This document shows, piece after piece, positions 17,908 to 26,138 of a stretch of DNA of 64,000 nucleotides. The notes under the pieces were generated by a model. That model did no database searches, was not told where the DNA came from, and saw only the letters and a list, made by a program, of their open reading frames with translations. Both the position numbers and the translations under genes were made by a program. Every line of letters starts with the position of its first letter. The first letter of the stretch is position 1. The stretch is from Candidatus Uhrbacteria bacterium (GTDB taxonomy: Bacteria > Patescibacteriota > Patescibacteriia > 2-12-FULL-60-25). The DNA lies in NCBI GenBank assembly GCA_020850575.1, contig JADZEJ010000002.1, positions 124,001-188,000 of the forward strand, written 5' to 3'.

Positions 17908-19815
17908 TTATTGGCAAACTGCGCATTCTTCGTTACTAAGATCACGTTTTTGTACTTTAACGTCAATACGATCCGCTTCAATCGGGGCAGCCGAACGAAG
18001 ATAGTAGAGAGATTTAACGCCCGTTTTCCAAGCAAGCATATGAACTTCATCCAAGTATTTTCCACTAAGTGGAGTTGGAAAGAAAACATTTAATGATTGG
18101 GCTTGCGAAATGAATGGCTGACGGTCCGCCGCTTGCTGCACGATTTCCCGCATATTCATTTCATATGCTGTACGGAAAATAGCTTTTTCTTCATCGTTAA
18201 GACATTTGAGATATGCGACACTTCCTTTGTCTGCGATGATTTGTTTCCAGGTTTCCGCATTATTGAATCCTTTACTTTCCAAGAGTTGTTCCAGATACTT
18301 ATTTTTTACTAAGAAACTCCCCGATAATGTTTTTTGTAGATACGCATTGCCAGAAATTGGTTCAATACATGGCGTTGCTTGTTGGCAAAGAAAGGCTGTT
18401 GAAGCTGTTGGCTGAATGCTCGTTACGTATGAATTGCGACGGGTGCCGCCATCAAGCGGTAAACCGCGTTCTTGACCAAGCTTTTCTGAAGCGGCAAGAG
18501 CGCATTTTTGCATGTGTTCAAATATCTGTTTATTAATCATTCGAGCTTGTAAACTTTCAAATGGAATCATTTTACTCATCAAGTACCCATGATATCCCAT
18601 GGCACCGAGTCCAATAGAACGTTCTCGCTTTACTGAATTTATGGCTTTTTTGTATTCAATCGGATCCGCCATTTCGCAAAATGTTTCGAGATTATTATCA
18701 AGCGCTTTTACACACAAGTACGCAATATGCTCATATTTATCTTTCCATTCTTCGTATTTTTCTAGGTTCATGCTGCCAAGGCAGCAGACTGCGGTACGGG
18801 TTTCATCTGTTGGAAGAACGATTTCAGTGCAGAGATTGCTTTGACGAACAGTTAATCCAAGTTTTTGGTGATGTTCCGGTAATGCTTTATTTATCGTGTC
18901 GATAAAAATGATGTACGGCTCCCCTGTTTCGGCACGCATTTTTAAGATTCTACGCCACATATCGCGCGCATCCAAAGATTTGACGATGGTTTTATAATGC
19001 GGGTCAACCAAGTCGTAGGTTCTGTTTTCTTCAACCGCTTTCATGAATTCATCAGTGACAACGATGCCATTATTTAGATTTAGGCATTTACGATCCATGT
19101 CACCTCCTGTTGGCTTGCGAATTTCTAAAAAGTCTTCGATATCCGGATGATCGATGCGAAGATATGCGGCTGCTGCGCCACGTCGTGTTGAGTTGCGCGA
19201 AATGGCGATGGTTTCTGAATCCATGATTTTTAAAAATGGAATCACTCCACTTGAGCGTAAACCGCTGGCTTGTAGAGGCGCATTTTGACCTCGGAGTTGT
19301 GACCAGTCAGTCCCTATACCACCACCAAACTTGGCAAGAAAAGCATTTTCACGATAAATATCAAAAATACCTTCCAAGGTGTCTGGGACAGTGTTAAGAA
19401 AGCATGAAATAGGCAAACCTTTTTTCGTACCGATATTCATGAGTGTTGGCGTTGCGGGTAGAAACCAATATTTACTCATGATGTCATACAATTCTTGTGC
19501 GAATGCGGCATCGTCTCGAGCGATGCCAGTAGCTACGCGTGCATAAAAGGTTTGAATGTTTTCACAAATGTCGCCATTTGCATCTCGTAAAAGATAGCGA
19601 TCGCGCAAATTTTCTAAACCGAAATATGTCATGCCTTGATCATTGGCATGATCGAGCTTGATCCCCTGTTGAATTGTTTTATCAGCCGTATAATGCGGAC
19701 AATCCCAACTGTTTTTATTTTTTGTTTGTTCGTGTATTTCTGCGAGCAGAAGATCACGAGCGGCGGTAAGATCATTGTTCGATAATGCGTCAATTACTGT
19801 TGTGTATGTTGGCAT
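17908..19815 (-). CDS. nrdA: Ribonucleotide reductase class I, large subunit
   Basis: Catalytic alpha subunit reducing ribonucleoside diphosphates. Key pieces: active-site cysteine in GLPISCFLNTV, glycine loop KFGGGIGTDWSQLRG, the NLCTEI motif with Asn-Cys-Glu of the active site, CCLGSMNLEKYEEW, the second redox cysteine region, and the mobile C-terminal pair CAVC ending the protein. 635 residues is short for NrdA; the N-terminus has no recognisable ATP-cone, so the dATP off-switch at the activity site is probably absent. Third gene of the operon after the TSCPD gene and nrdB, 50 bases behind nrdB. Confidence 0.93.
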   Translation of the reverse strand: MPTYTTVIDALSNNDLTAARDLLLAEIHEQTKNKNSWDCPHYTADKTIQQGIKLDHANDQGMTYFGLENLRDRYLLRDANGDICENIQTFYARVATGIARDDAAFAQELYDIMSKYWFLPATPTLMNIGTKKGLPISCFLNTVPDTLEGIFDIYRENAFLAKFGGGIGTDWSQLRGQNAPLQASGLRSSGVIPFLKIMDSETIAISRNSTRRGAAAAYLRIDHPDIEDFLEIRKPTGGDMDRKCLNLNNGIVVTDEFMKAVEENRTYDLVDPHYKTIVKSLDARDMWRRILKMRAETGEPYIIFIDTINKALPEHHQKLGLTVRQSNLCTEIVLPTDETRTAVCCLGSMNLEKYEEWKDKYEHIAYLCVKALDNNLETFCEMADPIEYKKAINSVKRERSIGLGAMGYHGYLMSKMIPFESLQARMINKQIFEHMQKCALAASEKLGQERGLPLDGGTRRNSYVTSIQPTASTAFLCQQATPCIEPISGNAYLQKTLSGSFLVKNKYLEQLLESKGFNNAETWKQIIADKGSVAYLKCLNDEEKAIFRTAYEMNMREIVQQAADRQPFISQAQSLNVFFPTPLSGKYLDEVHMLAWKTGVKSLYYLRSAAPIEADRIDVKVQKRDLSNEECAVCQ

Positions 19816-19865
19816 ACGGTTATTTTCATTTGTATTTTTCTATTGCCTTGTTGTATTAAGTTGGA

Positions 19866-20828
19866 TTACCAATCCTCCACAATTGCGCCCTTTGAATATT
19901 CAGTAGCACGATTTTCAAAGAAATTCGCGTGTTCTTTGGCGTTGACCATGACATCCAACCATTGAAGCGGATTTTCTACTTTGTAGACCGGATCGAGCAT
20001 AATTTCTTGTAATTTTCTATCCGCTGTATATCTAATATATTGCTTAACTTGATCTGCTGTTAAACCAGGAACTTCACCTTGAGAAAAACATGTGTCGATA
20101 AAAGCGTCTTCTAATACAACCATGTCATTGCAGGCTCTATAGAGAGTGTCTTTTAAGTCTTGTGTCCAAATGTGACGATTTTCTTGAACGAGATCGCAGA
20201 ATAACTGACATACTCCTTTTGAATGAAGCGTTTCGTCACGAATTGACCACGTTATGATTTGCCCAACGCCTTTTAATTTTCCCATACGAGGGAAATTCAT
20301 CAGAATAGCAAAACTGGAAAATAAACTTACACCCTCCATGAAAGCTCCAAAAACGGCTAAATTCAAGGCTAATTCCTCTACAGTTTCGACATCGAATGTA
20401 TGAATGTAATTGTATTTATTACGCATTGATTCATACTCAAGAAACGTAGAATATTCCCGTTCCGGGAGACCCAGGGAATCATTTAAATATGAATAAGCCC
20501 AGACATGAATTGATTCCATAGCGGCAAACGCGGAAAGCATCATTTTTATTTCCGGTTTTGGAAACGATGGAATTAAATTCGTATTGTAATTATTATTGAC
20601 TTCAATATCCCCTTGGGTAAAGAAACGTAGAACATTAATAATTAGGTTACTTTCGGCGGATGTTAATTTGAATCGATAATCTGCAATATCAGCTTCCATT
20701 GGAACTTCTGTTGGCATCCAGTGCGCTTGGTTCTGTTTTTGAAAAAATTCAAAATATTGCGGATACTCGAATGGTCTATAAAACGTCCGATGCGTTAGCA
20801 AAGGACATGATCCTACAAGTTTACTCAT
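19866..20828 (-). CDS. nrdB: Ribonucleotide reductase class I, small subunit
   Basis: Ferritin-like beta subunit that stores the radical. The helix ESIHVWAYSYL contains the ExxH metal-ligand pair and a tyrosine at the radical position (ExxHxxxY, as in Escherichia coli NrdB), and later ligands appear in FMEGVSLFSSF and DETLHSKG. 320 residues is standard. Presence of the tyrosine argues against the tyrosine-less class Ic type. Overlaps the upstream TSCPD gene by four bases. Confidence 0.93.
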   Translation of the reverse strand: MSKLVGSCPLLTHRTFYRPFEYPQYFEFFQKQNQAHWMPTEVPMEADIADYRFKLTSAESNLIINVLRFFTQGDIEVNNNYNTNLIPSFPKPEIKMMLSAFAAMESIHVWAYSYLNDSLGLPEREYSTFLEYESMRNKYNYIHTFDVETVEELALNLAVFGAFMEGVSLFSSFAILMNFPRMGKLKGVGQIITWSIRDETLHSKGVCQLFCDLVQENRHIWTQDLKDTLYRACNDMVVLEDAFIDTCFSQGEVPGLTADQVKQYIRYTADRKLQEIMLDPVYKVENPLQWLDVMVNAKEHANFFENRATEYSKGAIVEDW

Positions 20829-21295
20829 ACTATTTTGTTTATGTTATTACTTGGATCAATCGCTTCAGACGATATATTCTCTTTTGCAATCGCTTGACGT
20901 TCCTCCGGTGTTAAAAATTTCATTGCGAGCCAGCGGAATACGTAGTCAACTACAGATTTTGCCTCAGGTAGGTTTGGATTTTGTGTTTGACCAGATGGTT
21001 CGAAGCGGGTATGGGCAAATTTTGTGACGAAAATTTTAAGTGGAACTCCGTATTGCAATCCTATGGAGATTGATGTTGCAAATGCATCTACTAAACCGCT
21101 TAGTGAACTTCCTTCTTTGCTCATTTTTAAGAAAATTTCGCCCGGATTTCCGTCGTCATATAAACCGACGGTGATATACCCTTGGTGTTGGCCGATTTCA
21201 AATTTGTGAGTAATGGAACGACGCTCGTCTGGCAAACGACGACGACGAGCGATGTAGGTATCACTGATCATTTTTGATTTTTCGTTAGTTTCCAT
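20825..21295 (-). CDS. Stand-alone TSCPD-domain protein linked to ribonucleotide reductase
   Basis: 156 residues from the ATG at 21295 (a TTG at 21325 would add ten residues). From about residue 25 it reads GYITVGLYDDGNPGEIFLKM, GSSLSGLVDAFATSISIGLQ, GVPLKIFVTKFAHTRFEPSG, which is the TSCPD domain normally found at the C-terminus of B12-dependent class II ribonucleotide reductases (NrdJ). Here it is a separate gene in front of a class I nrdB-nrdA pair. In NrdJ the domain is a late accessory region; a role as assembly or reducing partner for NrdAB is inference. First gene of the operon behind the NrdR boxes. Confidence 0.75.
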   Translation of the reverse strand: METNEKSKMISDTYIARRRRLPDERRSITHKFEIGQHQGYITVGLYDDGNPGEIFLKMSKEGSSLSGLVDAFATSISIGLQYGVPLKIFVTKFAHTRFEPSGQTQNPNLPEAKSVVDYVFRWLAMKFLTPEERQAIAKENISSEAIDPSNNINKIV

Positions 21296-21351
21296 AGAAA
21301 AAAAAGCGTGGATAAAAGTACACAAAATGACGTTTCGTTATTTACCCATGC

Positions 21352-21372
21352 CCTCGGTTGAAACAATCGAGG
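21352..21372 (-). promoter_or_regulatory. Hairpin in the nrd leader
   Basis: CCTCGGTTG and CAATCGAGG form a 9-bp stem (one G-U) around AAA within the predicted 5' leader. No U-tract follows on the minus strand. Confidence 0.35.
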
Positions 21373-21408
21373 TGTGCGTGCTTGGGATAAATAACTGTAG
21401 AGACGCCG

Positions 21409-21460
21409 ACCACAATATATTGTGGTTGTGATTGTAATTATATCACAATATATTGTGGTC
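21409..21460 (-). promoter_or_regulatory. Paired NrdR boxes over the nrd promoter
   Basis: Two near-identical palindromes: an 18-bp perfect one, ACCACAATATATTGTGGT (21409-21426), and CACAATATATTGTG (21444-21457). Their centres are 33 bp apart, about three helical turns, as for NrdR box pairs. Between them lies a minus-strand extended -10, TGATATAAT (TATAAT at 21437-21442), so NrdR binding would block the promoter. No nrdR gene is in the window. Confidence 0.85.
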
Positions 21461-21497
21461 GATGTTTCAGCTGGGGATATCTCTTAAAACTCTTTAT

Positions 21498-22079
21498 TTA
21501 CAGGCCGAGCGAGAGATTGAGCGTGATCGATTGTGCGGAATTTGGAGGAATTATGGGCATTGGTACCTCTTTTTTTTGTCCAATTCGATCAAAATAAAAG
21601 ACTTTTTGAGTATTTAGAGCATATTCATAGACATCTTTTGTTACACGAACATCCTGTAAACAATATTCACGTAATTTATCGATTTCTCCATTTTTCCAGA
21701 ATTCAACCGCTTGTAATCCATTACCTGATTTCCCTATGCCAAGCGTCGCATGAGCAACATCGTCCAATTTAACCCGGTGTCCAATGCGTTTTTCAATTTC
21801 AACCATAATATCGACGGTTGGAATTTTTTTTAAATCACCGGCGTAATATGTTTGCATGCAAGGATAATCGAAACCGAATAAATTATACCCGATAACACGG
21901 TCCGCCATTTCGAGCCTTGGCCATAGTTTTGGAAAATCAGCTTCGAGAAAGGACTCGTAGCTATCGGTTTCGTAAAAATAACAACCGATTAATGATATTT
22001 TTAATAAAGAAGGATTGTAGGCACCAACGTCTTGAAAAGTATTTTTCGTTTCGATATCAAGAACAATTTCGCGTCGCAT
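21498..22079 (-). CDS. DEDD-type 3'-5' exonuclease-like protein
   Basis: RNase H-fold exonuclease-like protein of about 193 residues. Exo I is VLDIETKNTF (DxE), exo II is VIGYNLFGFDYPCM, and exo III is REYCLQDVRVTKDVYEY, giving a DEDDy-like set of acidic residues and a tyrosine. It resembles the stand-alone exonuclease domain of YprB and of family B polymerases, without a polymerase part. Start taken at the ATG at 22079, since the longer version begins at GTG 22094. Substrate unknown; nucleic acid 3' ends are expected. Lies upstream of, but is separated by the NrdR boxes from, the nrd operon. Confidence 0.75.
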   Translation of the reverse strand: MRREIVLDIETKNTFQDVGAYNPSLLKISLIGCYFYETDSYESFLEADFPKLWPRLEMADRVIGYNLFGFDYPCMQTYYAGDLKKIPTVDIMVEIEKRIGHRVKLDDVAHATLGIGKSGNGLQAVEFWKNGEIDKLREYCLQDVRVTKDVYEYALNTQKVFYFDRIGQKKEVPMPIIPPNSAQSITLNLSLGL

Positions 22080-22214
22080 AAAGTAAGAATACACTTCGAA
22101 TGTAACATGATTGTGAGAGATGACGAAGAGATTCTTGTCAAGCTATTTCTTCACTTTGACGCAAGGATTCTTATATTGTAAACAGTAAGAGTTCTTTTTA
22201 TCGATGAGGTCAAA

Positions 22215-22733
22215 ATGCATCTTTCCAGAATTACCATCTTCCCAAGAATTCCGTATTGGAATTCTGACTTTGAAAAGGATCAGGCGTTTCGGGTTCTTTT
22301 TCTCTTGGGGGTAGATGTCGGTCGTCTGTATGAACCGAAAAGTTCATCAGATGAGTTCTTTATTCAAACGTTGAAACGTATACGAGGCATAGTTCAAGGT
22401 ACTGAAAAACCTTTTGTTATTTTGACCGAGACTCTCCCACTCCCTTCAAGTATACTGGCGATACGTGAACAATTTGTGCGAAATATTCCAGCTCTTGAAC
22501 AGGCTATTTGGATCATTTGGTATGATGCGAGTCGCGATGTTGGTTTTAGGGTTGCTGCTGAAAAAGTCGGATTTTTTGATACGTCTGATCTGGATCGATT
22601 TCCTATTTTGACGACAAAAAACAATGCCCAGTATTTGATTGCGACTCCGATGTCTATTGACAGAGATAGGGCCCAGAGACAAATCGCTGTTTTTTTTCGT
22701 AAACGTTCAAGCTCAATAGCTGTAGTAAAGTGA
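22215..22733 (+). CDS. Uncharacterised 172-residue protein
   Basis: No family recognised. The protein is mixed alpha/beta in appearance with strands such as PFVILTE and AIWIIWYD, no signal peptide and no membrane span. It has a GAGG sequence seven bases before the ATG, one of few Shine-Dalgarno-like sites outside the 43-45 kb cassette, and a weak promoter (TTCACT, 16 bases, TATATT ending near 22178). Single gene with its own terminator. Confidence 0.6.
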   Translation: MHLSRITIFPRIPYWNSDFEKDQAFRVLFLLGVDVGRLYEPKSSSDEFFIQTLKRIRGIVQGTEKPFVILTETLPLPSSILAIREQFVRNIPALEQAIWIIWYDASRDVGFRVAAEKVGFFDTSDLDRFPILTTKNNAQYLIATPMSIDRDRAQRQIAVFFRKRSSSIAVVK

Positions 22734-22734
22734 A

Positions 22735-22758
22735 TCCCATGACGCCATGGGACTTTTT
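22735..22758 (+). terminator. Terminator after the 22215 gene
   Basis: TCCCATG (22735-22741) pairs with CATGGGA (22746-22752) around ACGC, followed by CTTTTT. It begins right at the stop codon. A further dyad with palindromic core AGTCATATGACT (22777-22788) lies just beyond. Confidence 0.7.
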
Positions 22759-22832
22759 GTAAAAAAAAACCGATCGAGTCATATGACTAAACCGGTTAAG
22801 CGGTGTACCTTTGTTGAAGATGTGTACTGAGA

Positions 22833-23015
22833 TCAGCCAATGTAATTAGCTCGAATCCAGTACCATACGGTGACGCTGATGTGCCAGGCGATGACTGAAA
22901 GTCCACACAAAAGTGCGATACCGGCCATCATTTTCACAACTTCCATGATGCCCAGGACTCCAAGTGAAACGAGTCCAATGAAGAACTCTTTTGCGCTCTC
23001 GAAGAGCGTTTTCAT
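22833..23015 (-). CDS. Small membrane protein
   Basis: 60 residues from the internal ATG near 23015; a longer reading from 23099 adds 28 basic residues. One or two hydrophobic spans (FFIGLVSLGVLGIMEVV and MAGIALLCGLSVIAWHISV) fill the protein. No family recognised. It stands alone between a plus-strand terminator region and typA. Confidence 0.45.
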   Translation of the reverse strand: MKTLFESAKEFFIGLVSLGVLGIMEVVKMMAGIALLCGLSVIAWHISVTVWYWIRANYIG

Positions 23016-23169
23016 GAGGTTTTGTTTACCTGAATTCACGGTGTAGCTGTAATGCTGTGTTTTGATCGTGGACAATTTTAGACGCTTTCTGTCTAACATG
23101 ACCCAAAATTGGATTTTTCGTTAGACAGTATTGTATAGCACAAATTGATCGAAATGTCAATCTACAGCA

Positions 23170-23209
23170 GCAATATAAAATACCCATTTTAATGGGTATT
23201 TTATATTGC
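23170..23209 (-). terminator. Long perfect hairpin directly after typA
   Basis: A 19-bp perfect inverted repeat (23170-23188 with 23191-23209, core ACCCATT/AATGGGT, two-base loop) abuts the typA stop codon. It is AT-rich and lacks a downstream U-tract on either strand, so it may act as an mRNA 3'-end stabiliser rather than a classic terminator. Confidence 0.5.
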
Positions 23210-25003
23210 TTAGCCATTTCTTTTCCGTTCGTATTCTTTTAGGAAGGTTTTGCGGATACGAATATTTTTTGGAGTAACTTCAACTAATTCATCATCTCCA
23301 ACGTATTCAAGTGATTCTTCTAGCGTCATCACACGAGGCGTATCCAGACCAACTGCTACACCATCACCTTTGGAGCGCATGTTTGACAATTTTTTCTCTT
23401 TACAGACATTAACCATTAAATCTTCCGGCTTGGCGTTTTTTCCTATGACCATACCTTCATATACTGCAATGCCGGGACCGATAAAGAGCTGTCCACGTTC
23501 TTGAGCAGCTTGCAAACCATAGGTGTTTGATTCACCAGTTTCAAATGAAATAAGCGAACCATGATTTGTAGAACCGAGTTCACCTACATATGGACGATAG
23601 CCAAGAAAAAGCGAGTTGATAATCCCCTGTCCACGGGTGTCCATCATGAATTCATTACGAAAACCAATAAGACCACGAGTTGGAATTACGAATTCAAGGG
23701 TAGTAACACCATTTTCAACACGCATATCTTTCATTTCACCTTTACGTGTCCCGAGTTTTTGAATTACGGTACCACTATAGCCTTCTGGGACTTCGAGCGT
23801 GACTTCTTCAAATGGTTCTTGTTTCTGACCATCGACTTCTTTGAAAATAACTTGTGGGCGAGAAACTTGCATTTCGAAACCTTCGCGACGCATATTTTCT
23901 ATCAAAATTGAAAGATGCAATTCGCCACGTCCTGAAACAGTGAAATTTTCAGCCGAAGTTCCCGGTTCTACTTTTAAAGCGACGTCGTTTTGCAGTTCAC
24001 GTTCCAGGCGTTCTTTAATGTTTCGTGTCGTCGTGAATTGACCTTCTTGTCCGGCGAAAGGAGAAGTATTCACACCAAAAGTCATTTTGACCGTCGGTTC
24101 TTCAATTTTCATGACCGGTAATGCTTCCGGATTGAGTGGATCAGTAATGGTTTCACCAATATTTATGCCTTCGATGCCACTAAAAGCGACAATTTCGCCA
24201 GCCGGAGCTTCTGTAACTTCGATTTTTTTCATGCCATCGAATACCATAACGCTGGTGATTTTAGCCAGAGTTTGTTTGCCGTCACGATTAATCCAAGCGA
24301 CTTGACCCGGTTTAAAGGTTCCGCGTACTACGCGACCAAGAGCTGTCTTCCCTTTATAATTGTCATAGCTCACATTGGCGATGGAAACTTGAAGACTGCC
24401 TTGTGTGTCTGAAATAGGAGCTGGAATTTCTTTTATAACAGTTTCAAATAATGGATGAACATTGCTCATGGTTTCGAGATTTGGTTCGAGACCAGCTTTC
24501 CCCTGTTTTGCAGACGCGTAAATGACTGGAAAATCGGTTTGATGATCATTTGCACCAAGAGCGACAAAGAGATCGAAGGTTTGGTCTAAAACCCAATCAG
24601 GACGAGCATCTGGTTTATCGATTTTATTGATGACCAAAATAATGCGATGACCCGCTTCAAGAGCTTTTTTAAGCACGAAACGAGTCTGAGGCATTGGACC
24701 TTCTTTAGCATCGACGAGTAATAAACAACCGTCAACCAAGTTCATGATACGTTCGACTTCACCGCCAAAATCAGCATGACCTGGAGTATCGACGATATTG
24801 ATTTTTGTGCCATGAAAATTAATGGCCGCATTTTTAGCTAAAATGGTGATACCACGCTCGCGTTCGAGCGGGTTTGAGTCCATAATAGTTTCACCAACCA
24901 TATTATTGACATTGGCGGTTTCAGATTGTTTTAACAAAGAATCGACCAATGTGGTTTTGCCATGGTCAACGTGAGCGATGATTGCAATATTGCGGAGTTC
25001 CAT
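23210..25003 (-). CDS. typA: Ribosome-associated GTPase TypA/BipA
   Basis: Translational GTPase of the EF-G/LepA group that acts on 50S assembly and stress growth. G1 is AHVDHGKTTLVD, G2 region RGITILAKN, G3 DTPGHADF and G4 NKIDKPDA; domains II, III and V follow, and the C-terminal TypA signature IGFRNEFMMDTRGQGIINSLF is present. 597 residues is standard. It has its own promoter overlapping the end of the upstream gene and no Shine-Dalgarno. Confidence 0.97.
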   Translation of the reverse strand: MELRNIAIIAHVDHGKTTLVDSLLKQSETANVNNMVGETIMDSNPLERERGITILAKNAAINFHGTKINIVDTPGHADFGGEVERIMNLVDGCLLLVDAKEGPMPQTRFVLKKALEAGHRIILVINKIDKPDARPDWVLDQTFDLFVALGANDHQTDFPVIYASAKQGKAGLEPNLETMSNVHPLFETVIKEIPAPISDTQGSLQVSIANVSYDNYKGKTALGRVVRGTFKPGQVAWINRDGKQTLAKITSVMVFDGMKKIEVTEAPAGEIVAFSGIEGINIGETITDPLNPEALPVMKIEEPTVKMTFGVNTSPFAGQEGQFTTTRNIKERLERELQNDVALKVEPGTSAENFTVSGRGELHLSILIENMRREGFEMQVSRPQVIFKEVDGQKQEPFEEVTLEVPEGYSGTVIQKLGTRKGEMKDMRVENGVTTLEFVIPTRGLIGFRNEFMMDTRGQGIINSLFLGYRPYVGELGSTNHGSLISFETGESNTYGLQAAQERGQLFIGPGIAVYEGMVIGKNAKPEDLMVNVCKEKKLSNMRSKGDGVAVGLDTPRVMTLEESLEYVGDDELVEVTPKNIRIRKTFLKEYERKRNG

Positions 25004-25014
25004 AGGTTAGAAGT

Positions 25015-25034
25015 ACCCCGGCATTGACCGGGGT
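25015..25034 (-). promoter_or_regulatory. GC-rich hairpin in the typA leader
   Basis: ACCCCGG and CCGGGGT form a 7-bp stem with a six-base loop, ending 11 bases before the typA ATG. No U-tract on the minus strand; it may control initiation or attenuate. Confidence 0.4.
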
Positions 25035-25047
25035 TTAGTTTGCGCGA

Positions 25048-25076
25048 AGTATAGCCATAAAAGTGGTTTTGGTCAA
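25048..25076 (-). promoter_or_regulatory. Promoter of typA
   Basis: Minus-strand TTGACC (25071-25076), 17-base spacer, TATACT (25048-25053). The -35 overlaps the last codons of the upstream gene. Predicted leader about 38 bases. Confidence 0.65.
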
Positions 25077-26134
25077 GGCTCTTTGGTAGCTTCTTTGTCA
25101 GATGCGTGGATTTTGAGATATTGAGAAGCTAAAATTGCTGCATGATTCAGGTTTTTAATGAGATTGGTCTTAGGAATATCTTCTACCTTTTTGATGCTTG
25201 AATAAAAACCAAGAATATTGAAATTTGATAATGTATTGTTTTCATCGTTCTGAACAACAATATCAATATTTTTAGGATTTAGTTTTTTAAGGACAGGAAC
25301 AAGTGCTTTTAGGGTTTCACCGGTGTGTACATCATGCTCATTTAACAAAATATATTCTGTTTTAAGCGGTTCTCGCTTTCCTCCGATATTGCGCCTAACC
25401 GGCGGACCCTCCCAATCTTTATGCCATTCAAGATACATTGTGGATTCACCAAGAAAATCTAGAAGACGAGCGATTTCGATACCACTATTTAGCACACCGA
25501 TTACAAGATCTGGTTTTTGTTTTTTTAATTCCATGGCTGCATTAATGAGTGTTAACTTACCTTTAAAAAATGGTAGTTCTTCGGGTAAATCATTTTTTCT
25601 TGCAAAAATAGTGTATGCTTGTTCAATCGGGTACAGTCGTTCTTGAATATAGGTAGTATCGTCGAATTCAAGGAGTTCATTTTTATCGTTGATCCATGTT
25701 TGAAGAGCTTCTTCAGCACGTTCTTTCATTTCGTAATTGAGCGATGCTTGTACCAGATCATAAAACGCTTTTCCGTTTATGGTACACCCTTTTGCTAAGC
25801 GTTTTTTTATTTGATCAATATCACCGTAATAGCTAAATACTTTAAAAGCCATATAAACATTCACATCCTTTCTTAGACCGGCTTCCGCTAAACGGTAAAG
25901 TATTTTTTTTGTTATTTTATGGAGTTCTTCTTTTTCTGAAGCAGTAATATCTTTTTTTGAATCTATTTGACTTATTATATTTTTGATTTTCATGTCAAAA
26001 CGCAGACCTAACTCTCGTAGGTTATCCAGGGTTTCAGTTGAGATACGATTGTAACGATTTTTTGCCAACAGCTCCTCTTGGTCTGATTTAAAGGGATTTT
26101 CATTTCCGATTTTCGGTTTCTCAAAAGGATTCAT
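25073..26134 (-). CDS. Phosphoribosyltransferase-fold protein with helical N-terminus
   Basis: About 353 residues from the ATG at 26134, just after the upstream stop; ATGs at 26158 and 26167 would overlap the upstream gene. The C-terminal half looks like a type I phosphoribosyltransferase: LVIGVLNSGIEIARLL resembles the first pyrophosphate loop, and ILLNEHDVHTGETLKAL matches the PRPP-binding motif (acidic pair followed by TGxT). The first 170 residues are helical and charged with a short-repeat feel. Substrate unknown. Last gene of the 25-29 kb operon. Confidence 0.6.
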   Translation of the reverse strand: MNPFEKPKIGNENPFKSDQEELLAKNRYNRISTETLDNLRELGLRFDMKIKNIISQIDSKKDITASEKEELHKITKKILYRLAEAGLRKDVNVYMAFKVFSYYGDIDQIKKRLAKGCTINGKAFYDLVQASLNYEMKERAEEALQTWINDKNELLEFDDTTYIQERLYPIEQAYTIFARKNDLPEELPFFKGKLTLINAAMELKKQKPDLVIGVLNSGIEIARLLDFLGESTMYLEWHKDWEGPPVRRNIGGKREPLKTEYILLNEHDVHTGETLKALVPVLKKLNPKNIDIVVQNDENNTLSNFNILGFYSSIKKVEDIPKTNLIKNLNHAAILASQYLKIHASDKEATKEP

Positions 26135-26138
26135 ATCG

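Noticed and set aside
17372-18093. Plus-strand open frames opposite the membrane protein and nrdA
   Set aside because: They run across the nrd terminator and are antisense to clearly conserved genes.
20825-21325. Remnant of a decayed class II nrdJ gene
   Set aside because: The frame is intact, translationally coupled to nrdB and behind NrdR boxes, so it is better read as a functional stand-alone gene.
22777-22788. AGTCATATGACT palindrome as an operator
   Set aside because: It lies beyond a terminator and before the end of a convergent gene, with no promoter; structural or chance origin is more likely.
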